Source: Gp6-AA40 sp963818645 (lineage in GTDB: Bacteria; Acidobacteriota; Vicinamibacteria; Vicinamibacterales; UBA2999). From it: 64,000 bases of DNA. The translations under genes were made by a program, and so were the position numbers. Below the pieces are notes generated by a model. It was not told where the DNA came from, ran no database searches, and worked only from the letters and a program-made list of their open reading frames with translations. Position 1 is the stretch's first letter; each line of letters starts with the position of its first letter. Below are positions 50,042-58,614 of the stretch, in pieces. Location of the stretch: NCBI GenBank assembly GCA_963818645.1, contig CAWFTF010000005.1, positions 1 through 64,000 on the forward strand. The letters are read 5' to 3'.

Positions 50042-50848
50042 ATCATCGACCGAGGATCCGGCACGCCAGTCGTGCTGGTGCCCGGAATTCAGGGCCGGTG
50101 GGAGTGGATGAAACCCGCCGTCGATGCGCTGGCCGCGCGCTGTCGGGTGATCACGTTCTCGCTCGCAGATGAACCAAGCTGCGGCGCGCCCTTTGACGAC
50201 CGCTCGGGCTTCGACTGTTACGTTCGGCAGATCGGCGACGCGTTGGACGCGCTCGGCCTGGAGTCAGCGGTCGTGTGTGGCATCTCGTACGGAGGGCTGA
50301 TCGCTGCCACGTATGCGGCACGGCATCCCGGGCGCACGCGCGCCGTGGTCGTCGTCTCGGCTATTCCACCATCGTGGAAACCTGATGCTCGGGTCCGCTT
50401 CCTGATGCGGGCGCCGACGCTGCTCTCACCGCTCTTCTGCGTGAACTCACTCAGGCTCTTTCCAGAGATGCTTGCTGCAAAGGAGAACGTTCGCTCTGCA
50501 ATCTCGTTCGCCCTTCGACATCTCGCCACCGTCGTCATGAATCGCTTCTCGCCCCGGCTGATGGCGCGACGCGTGCGGTTACTCGAGGAGAACAGCCTGG
50601 AGGGCGAACTGGCTCAGGTGAGCGTGCCCACGCTTGTCGTTACGGGACAGGCCGAGCTCGATCGCGTCGTGCCGGTGGCCTTGACTCGAGACTACCTGCG
50701 CCTGTGGCCCAACGCTCGATTCGCATCCATCGTGCGAAGCGGACATCTCGGCTGCATCACCAGGCCTGACGAGTTCGCAGACGTTATCGCCAGATTCGCG
50801 GAGAAGACTTCGCACACACACGATCAGAGGAGACGCGTCGTTGGCTGA
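50036..50848 (+). CDS. Alpha/beta-fold hydrolase
   Basis: The 270-residue protein shows VVLVPGIQGRWEWMKPAVDA with an oxyanion segment, the nucleophile elbow CGISYGG (Ser), an acid in VTGQAELDRVVP, and a C-terminal His in RSGHLGCITRPDEFADVI. The catalytic triad is therefore plausible and complete. It probably acts on acyl esters or thioesters in fatty acid turnover given its place in the fad operon; this is inference from context. The GTG start follows the AGGAAC repeat. Confidence 0.78.
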   Translation: MNIIDRGSGTPVVLVPGIQGRWEWMKPAVDALAARCRVITFSLADEPSCGAPFDDRSGFDCYVRQIGDALDALGLESAVVCGISYGGLIAATYAARHPGRTRAVVVVSAIPPSWKPDARVRFLMRAPTLLSPLFCVNSLRLFPEMLAAKENVRSAISFALRHLATVVMNRFSPRLMARRVRLLEENSLEGELAQVSVPTLVVTGQAELDRVVPVALTRDYLRLWPNARFASIVRSGHLGCITRPDEFADVIARFAEKTSHTHDQRRRVVG

Positions 50849-51479
50849 AACAGTCCGAGAGATTCCCGGTGCGGTTGGTCAGTTGGAAGCGCTGCTGGAC
50901 TTGCCTGAGGGCACGCCTCGCAGAGCGGTCGTCTTCGCGCACCCGTTGCCGATCAAAGGCGGCACGATGCATACGAAGGTCGTGTTTCAAGCGGCGAAGG
51001 CGCTGACGCGGATCGGCTGCGTCGTGCTGAGGTTCAACTTCCGTGGCGTCGGCCGCAGCGCCGGGACATGGGACAACGGTCGCGGTGAAATGGACGATTA
51101 TCGAGCCGCGGTGGACTTCGTTTCGGCGAGATATCCCGAACTGGAGTTGTGGGCTGCCGGATTCTCCTTCGGCTCGTACATTGCAATGACAGCGGGTGCG
51201 GACGATGATCGAATGTGCGCGTTGATCGGCATCGCGCCGCCGGTGAATCGTTACGAGTACGCGTCGGTGAAGTTGTCAACGAAGCCGAAGTTCATCGTGC
51301 ATGGCGAAAGCGACGAGCTGATCCCTCTGAAGGCGGTGCGTGAGTTCTATGCCCGGCTCCAGGACCCGAAGGAGCTCGTCGAGATCGACCGCGCCAATCA
51401 CCTGTTCGAAGGGCAGGCGAGCGAGGTGGGCGACGCGCTCGAAGAATTGCTGACGGATTTCTCATGCGGGAAGCAGTAA
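50841..51479 (+). CDS. Alpha/beta hydrolase, COG2945-like
   Basis: The 212-residue product starts at TTG 50841, overlapping the previous stop by 8 bases. Motifs are VVFAHPLPIKGGTMHTKVVF, LRFNFRGVGRSAG (oxyanion region), the nucleophile elbow AGFSFGSYIA, the acid in VHGESDELIPL and the catalytic His in RANHLFEGQ. This matches the small alpha/beta hydrolases of the COG2945 group. It overlaps the thiolase start by 16 bases, so it belongs to the same operon. The physiological substrate is unknown. Confidence 0.82.
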   Translation: MAETVREIPGAVGQLEALLDLPEGTPRRAVVFAHPLPIKGGTMHTKVVFQAAKALTRIGCVVLRFNFRGVGRSAGTWDNGRGEMDDYRAAVDFVSARYPELELWAAGFSFGSYIAMTAGADDDRMCALIGIAPPVNRYEYASVKLSTKPKFIVHGESDELIPLKAVREFYARLQDPKELVEIDRANHLFEGQASEVGDALEELLTDFSCGKQ

Positions 51480-52642
51480 TCGTTTCGGCCACACGCACAG
51501 CGGTCGGCAAAGCGCCGAATGGCGCATTGAGAACCGTCCGCCCCGATGAGATGGCGGCGGCGGTGATCGCCGAGGCGCTGCGCCGCGTGCCCGCATTGAA
51601 GCCCGCCGACGTAGACGATGTGATGGTGGGGTGCGCGATGCCGGAAGCCGAGCAGGGGCTGAACGTCGCGCGCATCGCGAGCCTTCGCGCCGGCGTTCCC
51701 GTCGATGCCGCCGCCGTCACGATGAATCGGTTCTGCGCCTCCGGGCTTCAAGCGATCGCATCAGCCGCGGAACACGTCATGTGCGGCTTCGCAGACATCG
51801 TCATCGCGGGCGGCACCGAGTCGATGAGCCTGGTGCCGATGGGTGGCAACAAAGTCTGTCCGAACCCGACGCTCGTCGAGGAGTATCCGGACGTTTACCT
51901 GAGCACAGGTCTCGTCGCAGAAAACCACGCGCGCGAGCACAGCATCTCCCGCGACGAGCAGGATCAGTTCGCGCTGCGCAGTCATCAGCGCGCACTCGCG
52001 GCAATCGATGGCGGTCGGTTCGCCGACGAGATCACACCGCTCACGTTCGAGGTCGCCTCTCCCGGATCGAACGGAGCGCCGGTCATTCGCTCGATGACAT
52101 TCGCGCAGGACGAAGGTCCCCGGCGGGACACGTCCGAAGCGGCGCTCGCCAGGCTTCGTCCTGCATTTCACGCAACCGGCACCGTGACCGCCGGCAATTC
52201 ATCGCAGACGAGCGATGGCGCAGCGGCCGTGATCGTGACGTCGGCAGAGGCTGCACGCGATCGCGGTCTCGAGCCGCTTGCGCGTCTGGTGTCGTTCGCC
52301 ACTGCCGGCGTCGAGCCCGAACGCTTCGGCATTGGTCCGGTTCCAGCAGTGAAGAAGGCGCTCAAGCGCGCAGGGCTGACACTGAATCAGATCGACCTCG
52401 TCGAATTGAACGAGGCATTCGCGGCGCAGGTGCTGGCCGTACTTCGCGAGCTGCCGATCGATCCCGATCGTCTCAACGTCAACGGCGGCGCAATCGCGCT
52501 CGGACATCCGCTCGGGTGCACCGGCGCAAAGCTGACGACGACGCTGCTCTACGAGATGCGGCGGCGCAAGGCACGCTACGGACTGGTCACGATGTGTGTA
52601 GGAGGCGGAATGGGTGCCGCCGGCATCTTCGAACGGCTATAG
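51464..52642 (+). CDS. fadA: Acetyl-CoA acyltransferase (thiolase), FadA-like
   Basis: Thiolase cleaves 3-ketoacyl-CoA with CoA. The 392-residue protein has the nucleophile Cys91 in MNRFCASGLQAIA, His348 in GGAIALGHPLGCTGA and the general-base Cys378 in TMCVGGGMGAAGIF, plus the substrate loop ELNEAFAAQ. Length is normal. It sits between the alpha/beta hydrolase and acyl-CoA dehydrogenase genes, as in fadN-fadA-fadE operons. Confidence 0.95.
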   Translation: MREAVIVSATRTAVGKAPNGALRTVRPDEMAAAVIAEALRRVPALKPADVDDVMVGCAMPEAEQGLNVARIASLRAGVPVDAAAVTMNRFCASGLQAIASAAEHVMCGFADIVIAGGTESMSLVPMGGNKVCPNPTLVEEYPDVYLSTGLVAENHAREHSISRDEQDQFALRSHQRALAAIDGGRFADEITPLTFEVASPGSNGAPVIRSMTFAQDEGPRRDTSEAALARLRPAFHATGTVTAGNSSQTSDGAAAVIVTSAEAARDRGLEPLARLVSFATAGVEPERFGIGPVPAVKKALKRAGLTLNQIDLVELNEAFAAQVLAVLRELPIDPDRLNVNGGAIALGHPLGCTGAKLTTTLLYEMRRRKARYGLVTMCVGGGMGAAGIFERL

Positions 52643-52724
52643 GGGGTCTGGAGTTATTTGATGAGTACAGTTCATCCTCACACTGCACCTGCTGGAGCGT
52701 CCTCATCAAATGACTCCCGACCCC
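52643..52724. repeat. 23-nt inverted repeat (REP/REPIN-like) at the thiolase-fadE junction
   Basis: The left arm (52643-52665, GGGGTCTGGAGTTATT then TGATGAG) begins on the base after the thiolase stop codon. The right arm (52702-52724) is its reverse complement with 21 of 23 matches. The loop is 36 bases. The ATG of the acyl-CoA dehydrogenase (52661-52663) lies inside the left arm, so the structure could hide its ribosome site. The right arm has a GACTCCCGACCCC core resembling, from memory, termini of RAYT-associated REP elements. A smaller palindrome (CCCCATTTTCGGGG) adjoins it. Confidence 0.7.
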
Positions 52725-54484
52725 ATTTTCGGGGTGGCTCCTGGCTGCTCGAGGACACGACCGCCGCCGACATCTTCACTCCTGAGCGGCTCTCCGACGA
52801 GCATCGCCTCATGGCACAGACGACCAGCGAGTTCGTCGAGTCCGAAGTGCTGCCCGTGCTCGATCGCCTCGAGCAAAAAGACTGGCAACTCGCGCGCGCG
52901 TTGATCAAACGCTGCGGCGAGCTCGGTCTGCTCGGCATCGCCGTGCCGGAGGCGTATGGCGGTCTCGATCTCGACAAGGCTTCGTCGCTCGTGGTCGTCG
53001 AGCGCATCGGCCCATCTGCATCGTTTGCCACCACCTTCGGCGGTCAGGCGAACCTCACAATCCTCCCGCTCGTGCTCTTCGGCACCCCGGCTCAGAAAGA
53101 GAAGTACCTGCCGCGACTCGTGAGCGGCGAGATCGTCGGTGCCTACGCACTGAGCGAGTCAGGCTCGGGCTCAGACGCGCTCGCAGCCAAGACGCGCGCC
53201 GTGAAGCAGCCGGACGGCAGCTGGCTCCTCAACGGCGAGAAGATGTGGATCAGCAACGGCGGCTTTGCCGACGTCATCATCGTCTTTGCCAAAGTCGACG
53301 GCGAGCAGTTCACCGCGTTCATCGTCGAACGCGCGTTCGGAGGGGTCACCTCGGGGAACGAGGAGCACAAGATGGGGCTGCACGGCTCCTCCACCACGCC
53401 GATCCTGCTGCAGGACGCACGCGTACCCGCGGAGAACGTGCTCGGTGAGATCGGCAAGGGACACAAGGTCGCACTCAACACACTGAACTACGGCCGCTTC
53501 AGCCTGGGGGCGATGTGCATCGGTGGTGCGCGTGTGGCAATCGCCGACGCAGCGTCATACGCGGCGTCGCGCCGACAGTTTGGCCAGCCGATCGCATCGT
53601 TCGGGGCAATCAAGCACAAGCTGGGCGAAATGATCGCCCGGACGTACGCCGTTGAGAGCCTCGTCTACCGCACGGCCGGACTCATTGACGCGGCGCTCGC
53701 AGGTTCGTCGCACGATGGAGCCTCGATCGCGCAGGCATTCGAGGAGTACGCGGTCGAAGCATCGATCGCCAAGGTCGCGGGCAGCGAGGCACTCAACTAC
53801 GTGCTCGACGAGAACATCCAGATTCACGGCGGAAACGGCTTCGTGAAGGACTACTCGGCCGAACGCTACTTCCGGGATGCGCGGGTCAATCGCATCTTCG
53901 AGGGCACCAACGAGATCAATCGCCTGCTCATCCCCGGTATGTTGGTACGCCGAGCGATCAAAGGAGAGATTCCGCTCATTCCCGCCGCGCGCCGGCTGCA
54001 GGACGAGGTGTTGTCGCCAACGCTCGGCAGCGCGAGCTCGTCGGGCGACCAGGTGCTCGGGGAGGAGATGCGGGTTGTCGCCGCATTCAAGAAGGTCGCA
54101 TTGATGATCGTCGGCACCGCGATGCAGACCTACGGCGAGAAGTTGACGGATCAGCAGGAGGTCCTCAGCTACGCGGCCGACATCCTGATGGACACCTATG
54201 CCGGCGAGAGCGCCGTGCTGCGGGCTCAGAGCTCTGGCGCCACCGACCCGCGTCGAAGCGATTTGCACGTGGCGGCTGCGAGAGTGTTCGTGCACGATGC
54301 CGGGCTGCGCGTGGAAGCCAGCGCACGGTCGGCGCTCTCGGCTATGGCTGAGGGCGACACGCTGCGCACGCTGCTTGCCGCACTCCGCAGAATCCTGAAG
54401 GTTCCACCAGTGAACACCGTTGCACTCCGTCGCACGCTGGCCGATCCGACGGTAGCTGAGGGAAAATACCTATTAGGTTTCTAG
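52661..54484 (+). CDS. fadE: Acyl-CoA dehydrogenase, FadE-like
   Basis: This FAD enzyme introduces the first double bond of beta-oxidation. The 607-residue protein has the N-terminal helical domain (HRLMAQTTSEFVESEVLPVL), middle-domain motifs YALSESGSGSDALAAKT and WLLNGEKMWISNGGFAD, the C-terminal IQIHGGNGFVKDYSAERYFRDARV, and the catalytic Glu in RIFEGTNEINRLL. A further helical region of about 150 residues follows, as in long acidobacterial and Bacillus FadE forms. The first ~25 residues (Ser/His/Pro-rich) are encoded by the inverted repeat. The ATG at 52661 has GGAG upstream. Confidence 0.94.
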   Translation: MSTVHPHTAPAGASSSNDSRPHFRGGSWLLEDTTAADIFTPERLSDEHRLMAQTTSEFVESEVLPVLDRLEQKDWQLARALIKRCGELGLLGIAVPEAYGGLDLDKASSLVVVERIGPSASFATTFGGQANLTILPLVLFGTPAQKEKYLPRLVSGEIVGAYALSESGSGSDALAAKTRAVKQPDGSWLLNGEKMWISNGGFADVIIVFAKVDGEQFTAFIVERAFGGVTSGNEEHKMGLHGSSTTPILLQDARVPAENVLGEIGKGHKVALNTLNYGRFSLGAMCIGGARVAIADAASYAASRRQFGQPIASFGAIKHKLGEMIARTYAVESLVYRTAGLIDAALAGSSHDGASIAQAFEEYAVEASIAKVAGSEALNYVLDENIQIHGGNGFVKDYSAERYFRDARVNRIFEGTNEINRLLIPGMLVRRAIKGEIPLIPAARRLQDEVLSPTLGSASSSGDQVLGEEMRVVAAFKKVALMIVGTAMQTYGEKLTDQQEVLSYAADILMDTYAGESAVLRAQSSGATDPRRSDLHVAAARVFVHDAGLRVEASARSALSAMAEGDTLRTLLAALRRILKVPPVNTVALRRTLADPTVAEGKYLLGF

Positions 54485-54511
54485 TAGGGTTGAACCAAGG
54501 GTTCGGATCGA

Positions 54512-55147
54512 GTGAATCGACGTATTTTTCTTCCATGTCTGGCGGTCGTCTTTGCGATCGCATGCTCGTCGGGCCCGGGTGCGCCGCAAACTGCGACATC
54601 CGACGTTGCCTCCTGGCGTTCGATTCGCGATCAGGTGTTCACTGAGACAGCGGAGTGCGGATCGCCGAAGGCCACTGAGGACTGTTCGCCCGTTCCGCAG
54701 GCGAGACGCGCCAAGCTGCTGCCGCTTCGCTATTACGAGATCGATCCCAGCTACAACGTGCCGGCCGCCCTGCGTCTGTCTGAAGACCGGCCGGTCTTCG
54801 AGATGCCGACATCCACCGGTACGCTCCGCCGGATGGAGCGCGTCGGCGTGCTCGAGTTCAAGTTGAACGGCCAGCCGATGACGCTGGCGGCTTTCGTCGA
54901 GGAAGGCACGCGTCGTATCGAGACGCTCTTCGTCCCGTTCGCCGATCAGACGACGGGCAAGGAGACGTACTCAGCCGGACGTTACCTGGACCTGCACCCC
55001 ACACCAACCGGCATCTACGCGGTCGATTTCAACAAGGCCTACAACCCGTACTGCGCCTACAACGACACGTACGAATGTCCGTTCCCGCCGCCGTCGAATC
55101 GTCTGAAGCTCGAGGTTCGCGCGGGTGAAAAGGCGCCGGGCATATGA
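54512..55147 (+). CDS. DUF1684 lipoprotein
   Basis: From GTG 54512 the 211-residue protein has a lipoprotein signal with lipobox-like VFAIAC. The DUF1684 signature is present: GRYLDLHPTPTGIYAVDFNK, then AYNPYCAYNDTYECPFPPPS near residues 165-195. Family function is unknown; members are usually secreted or lipid-anchored. The stop overlaps the HAD start by four bases (ATGA). Confidence 0.88.
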   Translation: MNRRIFLPCLAVVFAIACSSGPGAPQTATSDVASWRSIRDQVFTETAECGSPKATEDCSPVPQARRAKLLPLRYYEIDPSYNVPAALRLSEDRPVFEMPTSTGTLRRMERVGVLEFKLNGQPMTLAAFVEEGTRRIETLFVPFADQTTGKETYSAGRYLDLHPTPTGIYAVDFNKAYNPYCAYNDTYECPFPPPSNRLKLEVRAGEKAPGI

Positions 55148-55833
55148 GCCGGCCACTGCAGGCGATCGTGTTCGACTTCGACGGCGTGATCGCCAACAGC
55201 GAGCCTCTGCATCTGCTCGCGTTCCAACAGGCGCTCGCCGAGGACGGCATCGAGTTGAGCGCGACCGACTACTACTCGCGGTATCTCGGCTACGACGACG
55301 TGGGGATGTTCGAGGCACTGGGGCGGGATCGCGGGATGTCGATGCAGAGCGCGCGTGTGGCGGAGCTCATCGCGCGCAAAGGCGATTGCATGCAGGACCT
55401 GATGCGCTCGGGATCGGTGCTCTTTCCGGGCGCACTCGAATTCATCCGCGAGGCGGCGGCGGCAGTGCCCATCGCGATCGCATCCGGTGCGCTGCGCCAC
55501 GAGATCGACGAGATCATCGACGCGGCGGGTGTGGCTGACCTCTTCGCCACGATCGTCGCGGCCGGCGATACACCGGAGAGCAAACCGTCGCCTGCGCCGT
55601 ATCGCCTCGCGTTCGAGCAGTTGCGCGAGCGGACAGGTCGTGCCCTCGATCCGAGACGCTCGGTTGCCATCGAGGACTCGCGCTGGGGTCTCGAATCCGC
55701 ACGCGGCGCGGGTCTCAGGTTGGTTGGCGTGACGAACAGCTATTCGGCCGGAGAACTCTCGTCCGCTGAGCTCGTCGTCGATGGGCTCTCCGCGCTGACG
55801 TTGCCGGCACTCGACAAGTTGTGCGCAAGTTAG
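55144..55833 (+). CDS. HAD-superfamily phosphatase, beta-phosphoglucomutase-like
   Basis: The 229-residue protein has the HAD motif 1 VFDFDGVIANSEPLH (nucleophile and acid/base Asp), motif 2 IAIASGA, a Lys in ESKPSPAPY and motif 4 AIEDSRWGLESARGAG. The four-helix cap between motifs 1 and 2 fits beta-phosphoglucomutase and similar phosphatases. The substrate cannot be inferred from context. It overlaps the DUF1684 gene by four bases. Confidence 0.88.
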   Translation: MSRPLQAIVFDFDGVIANSEPLHLLAFQQALAEDGIELSATDYYSRYLGYDDVGMFEALGRDRGMSMQSARVAELIARKGDCMQDLMRSGSVLFPGALEFIREAAAAVPIAIASGALRHEIDEIIDAAGVADLFATIVAAGDTPESKPSPAPYRLAFEQLRERTGRALDPRRSVAIEDSRWGLESARGAGLRLVGVTNSYSAGELSSAELVVDGLSALTLPALDKLCAS

Positions 55834-55858
55834 ACACACGCGAGTTAGAAACACAGTG
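55826..55858. repeat. GAGTTAGAMACACA word repeat bridging two genes
   Basis: AAGTTAGACACACGC and GAGTTAGAAACACAG follow each other with a step of about 15 bases. The HAD stop codon (TAG) is in the first copy and the GTG of the SirB1-like gene is at the edge of the second. Confidence 0.5.
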
Positions 55859-56725
55859 AAGAAGGAACTGACTGCGGCCCTCATCGACGCGTCGAACACA
55901 GCGGGGACGGCGCTCGCTCCAGCCGCGCTCGTCATCGCGCGCGTCGAGAACCCCCGCCTCGATCCGGATCCCTATCTCGCGCGTCTCGATGCGATGGGTG
56001 ATGCGGCGCGACGCGTCATCGAGCGTCACGCGTCGTCGAGCGGCGACATGTCGCCGCAGAGCGGCGTCAAGGCGCTCAACGAATACCTCTTCGCCGAACT
56101 CGGTTTCACGGGCAATCGCGACAAATACGAGGATCCGAGAAACAGCTGCCTCAACGAGGTTCTCGAGCGTCGGACCGGCATTCCGCTGACGTTGTCGATC
56201 GTCTACATGGAAGTCGCACGGCGGGCCGGGCTGCAGGTGGACGGCATCAATTTCCCCGGCCACTTCCTCGTGCGCTGCCCGCAGGCACACTCGGAACAGC
56301 TCGTCATCGATCCCTTCCATTCAGGCGCACTGCTGTCGGAGCACAACTGCCGGCTGCTGTTGCAGAAACATGTCGGCAGCGAGGTTGCGTTCAGCCGATC
56401 GCTGCTGGCCCCGGCCACGCGCAGCCAGATCCTCGTGCGGATGCTGCTCAACCTGAAGCGCATCTACGTTCACATGCGGTCGTTTCCGCAGGCGCGCGAC
56501 ATCACCGAGCTGCTGCTCGCCCTGACGCCGTCGGCGCTGAGCGAGCTGCGCGATCGCGGACTGCTCGCGTACCAGTTGAACGACGTGACCGGTGCGCTCA
56601 GAGATCTGCAGGCGTATCTCAGGCTGTCGGGCATGAGCGAGGCCGACAAAGAAGCGAAGGCCGAGCACCAGCAGATTTGGGAGCACGTGAAGACGCTGCG
56701 ACGCCGGGTCGCCGCGCTGAACTGA
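55856..56725 (+). CDS. SirB1-family transglutaminase-like/TPR protein
   Basis: The 289-residue protein has the SirB1 core: GDMSPQSGVKALNEYLFAEL, FTGNRDKYEDPRNSCLNEVL (Cys), RRTGIPLTLSIVYMEVARRA and INFPGHFLVRC (His). About two TPR-like helical repeats follow (ARDITELLLALTPSALSELR). It resembles E. coli SirB1/YchA, a transglutaminase-fold protein with no settled activity. It is the last gene of the + strand run from 47711. Confidence 0.88.
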   Translation: MKKELTAALIDASNTAGTALAPAALVIARVENPRLDPDPYLARLDAMGDAARRVIERHASSSGDMSPQSGVKALNEYLFAELGFTGNRDKYEDPRNSCLNEVLERRTGIPLTLSIVYMEVARRAGLQVDGINFPGHFLVRCPQAHSEQLVIDPFHSGALLSEHNCRLLLQKHVGSEVAFSRSLLAPATRSQILVRMLLNLKRIYVHMRSFPQARDITELLLALTPSALSELRDRGLLAYQLNDVTGALRDLQAYLRLSGMSEADKEAKAEHQQIWEHVKTLRRRVAALN

Positions 56726-56731
56726 ACCCGC

Positions 56732-57187
56732 CTAACTCCACGCCTGCAATTCGACGATGTTCCCTTCGGGATCGCGGACGTAACACCACGTCACGCGCGC
56801 CGTCGGCGCCACCGCAACGGTCACGACATCACCGACAGGCGATCCACCGTGAGACAGGACCTGCTCGCGGGCGGCGGCGACCGAGTCCACGGCGAACGCG
56901 ATGTGCGCGAAGCCCGGCCGGTGCGGGAGTCGCGTGACCTCTGCCGCTGGTTCCGAGTACTCGAAGATCTCGAGCGTCGGTCCGTCCGGTCCGACACCGG
57001 GGAGCCGCATGTGCATGCCACGAAGCCGCGCAGCAGGGACGCCGGTTCCCGCTTCCATTTCCGCGCCAGAGAGATTGCGTTCAGGCGGAACTGGCATGCA
57101 GCCGAACACATCCTGGTAGAAGCGGGCGAGACGCTGCCAGTCGCGTGCGATGAGATTGGTGTGAACGTAACGCGCGCCGCTGACCAC
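56732..57187 (-). CDS. VOC-family (glyoxalase/bleomycin-resistance-like) protein
   Basis: This 151-residue vicinal-oxygen-chelate protein contains two beta-alpha-beta-beta-beta modules: YVHTNLIARDWQRLARFYQD with the first His, then HRPGFAHIAFAVDSVAAARE with the second-module His, and DPEGNIVELQAW ending with the metal Glu. The fold supports a metal site. The start is GTG 57187. It lies convergent to the SirB1-like gene (six bases between stops), and the upstream side is the TTGGGAG repeat. Confidence 0.85.
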   Translation of the reverse strand: MVSGARYVHTNLIARDWQRLARFYQDVFGCMPVPPERNLSGAEMEAGTGVPAARLRGMHMRLPGVGPDGPTLEIFEYSEPAAEVTRLPHRPGFAHIAFAVDSVAAAREQVLSHGGSPVGDVVTVAVAPTARVTWCYVRDPEGNIVELQAWS

Positions 57188-57212
57188 GCGTTGAAGTTAG
57201 CACGAGCGAAAC

Positions 57213-57330
57213 GCCCAATCGGCAACTTCCAATCACCAACTCCCAATCCCCAATGGTTCCGGTCCCTTTGGGAGTTGGGAGTTGGTTGTTGGGAGTTGGG
57301 AGTTGGGAGTTGGATGTTGGGAGTTGATGC
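57213..57330. repeat. TTGGGAG word repeats with inverted CAACTCCC copies
   Basis: A left block of CCAATCACC, AACTCCCAA and TCCCCAA words faces a right block of at least six TTGGGAGTTGG-type words (57270-57330), separated by a short GGTTCCGGTCC spacer. The blocks are complementary, so a long imperfect hairpin can form. It occupies most of the 188-base gap upstream of the VOC gene. Confidence 0.65.
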
Positions 57331-57352
57331 AGTCTCAGTGACGCCGATCGCG

Positions 57353-57376
57353 GTAGGCGGTAGGCATACCGCCTAC
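57353..57376. terminator. Hairpin immediately downstream of the DUF4440 gene
   Basis: GTAGGCGGTA (57353-57362) and TACCGCCTAC (57367-57376) form a perfect 10-bp stem with a GGCA loop. On the - strand it follows directly after the stop codon of the DUF4440 gene. It is a good candidate for a transcription terminator or mRNA 3' end, though no T-run follows. Confidence 0.6.
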
Positions 57377-57828
57377 TACTTGTTTCCGATTCGCGTGCTC
57401 TGGCTGGCTACGGCTTTCCAGCGGCCATCGCGCACGACCCAGACATCCATGTATTGGTACTGGACCTCGGTCGGCTTCCCCTTCACCGGTCCGACCAGGT
57501 ACTGGGTGAACCAGACAACCGCAGTGTCGCGGTAGACCTTGACCATGAAGTTGTCGAGGTGAGTCGAATCGACCTGCTGATTGAACTCGCGCGCCAGCTC
57601 CAGTTCCTTCGCCTTGTCACCACGACTGCCGTCCCCGTACGTTGCGATGAATTCGTCGGCGAGCACGCCGTCAATGAACTCCGCATTATGGCTGTGGAAG
57701 GCTTCGTCCCACTCGCGTTCGAGGTCGATGAGGACCTCCTGATCCGATTTCACGTCCTGTGCCCGCGCCGTGTGCGCGGCCGCGAGAAATCCGACGATCA
57801 CACACGCCAGCGTTCGCGTCCAGTTCAT
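57376..57828 (-). CDS. Secreted DUF4440 / SnoaL-like (NTF2-fold) protein
   Basis: The 150-residue product from ATG 57828 has a signal peptide (WTRTLACVIVGFLAAAHTAR, cut near AQDVK). An NTF2-like domain follows: LIDLEREWDEAFHSHNAEFI, DGVLADEFIATYGDG, and VYRDTAVVWFTQYLVGPVKG, ending in VWVVRDGRWKAVASQSTRI. The exported NTF2-fold protein has no assigned activity. The frame is open further upstream but the signal peptide fixes the start. Confidence 0.85.
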   Translation of the reverse strand: MNWTRTLACVIVGFLAAAHTARAQDVKSDQEVLIDLEREWDEAFHSHNAEFIDGVLADEFIATYGDGSRGDKAKELELAREFNQQVDSTHLDNFMVKVYRDTAVVWFTQYLVGPVKGKPTEVQYQYMDVWVVRDGRWKAVASQSTRIGNK

Positions 57829-57851
57829 AGCGCCCTCGAGTGCATTGTCCT

Positions 57852-58580
57852 TCAATTCACGCTCTGGACCACCAGCCACAGGCCAAGCAGGCCGATGAGG
57901 ACGGCAATCGCATATCGAAACTGGCGTATCGACAGGCCGAGGAGGATCCGCTCACCCAGCACAGTGCCGATCAACACACCCGCAGTCGCAACGCTCAACG
58001 GAAGAACCAATGTGGTGAGCACGCCACCGGCGCGCCAGACGTAAATCGGTGTCCGCACGATGTCAACGAGCATGGCGGTCGCGGTCGCCGTCGCCACGTA
58101 GCGCACAGGCGAGAGCGACAACGACAGCATCGCCGCGGCTCGCAGGCCGCCCTGGTTACCCGCGAGGCCGCCGAAGAAGCCGGACAGGAGTCCGAGCACG
58201 CCGACGACGATACGGGTGACACGAACGCGAGAAGGCAGGTCGACGAGGGTCGCGAGGGCTGTCGACAGGAGCAGCAGGCCAAGCGTCAGCGTCAGCGCGT
58301 CGTTGGAGAAACGCGTGTAGAGAAGCGCGCCGACGAGCCCGCCGGCGGCGCTCAGCAGACCGAATCCTCGAAGAACACTCCAATCGATGTTGGCGCGCAG
58401 GCGCCAGCATCGGAGCGCGGTTGCGGCCGCGTGAGGAATGGCCACGGCAGCAACGGCGGTTGCGGTTCCGAAGGTCGCCGCCAGCAATGGCGTGAGCAGA
58501 CTTCCGATGCCGAAGCCGGCGACAGACGCGGTGCCGCCGCTCAGCACGGCCAGAACGAAGACGCCGAGGAGAAAGATCAC
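57852..58580 (-). CDS. TSUP (TauE/SafE) family permease
   Basis: This 242-residue membrane protein of about seven or eight helices has the family pattern of paired helical bundles: AGFGIGSLLTPLLAATFG near the start, and the homologous GLLSGFFGGLAGNQGGLRAA in the middle. TSUP proteins transport sulfite, sulfonates or small organic anions; nothing nearby shows which. The start is GTG 58580. It is 23 bases upstream of the DUF4440 gene, so these two are probably cotranscribed. Confidence 0.87.
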   Translation of the reverse strand: MIFLLGVFVLAVLSGGTASVAGFGIGSLLTPLLAATFGTATAVAAVAIPHAAATALRCWRLRANIDWSVLRGFGLLSAAGGLVGALLYTRFSNDALTLTLGLLLLSTALATLVDLPSRVRVTRIVVGVLGLLSGFFGGLAGNQGGLRAAAMLSLSLSPVRYVATATATAMLVDIVRTPIYVWRAGGVLTTLVLPLSVATAGVLIGTVLGERILLGLSIRQFRYAIAVLIGLLGLWLVVQSVN

Positions 58581-58614
58581 GACGCCGCGATCGGCAGCAC
58601 CTGCGGGCTGCTGC

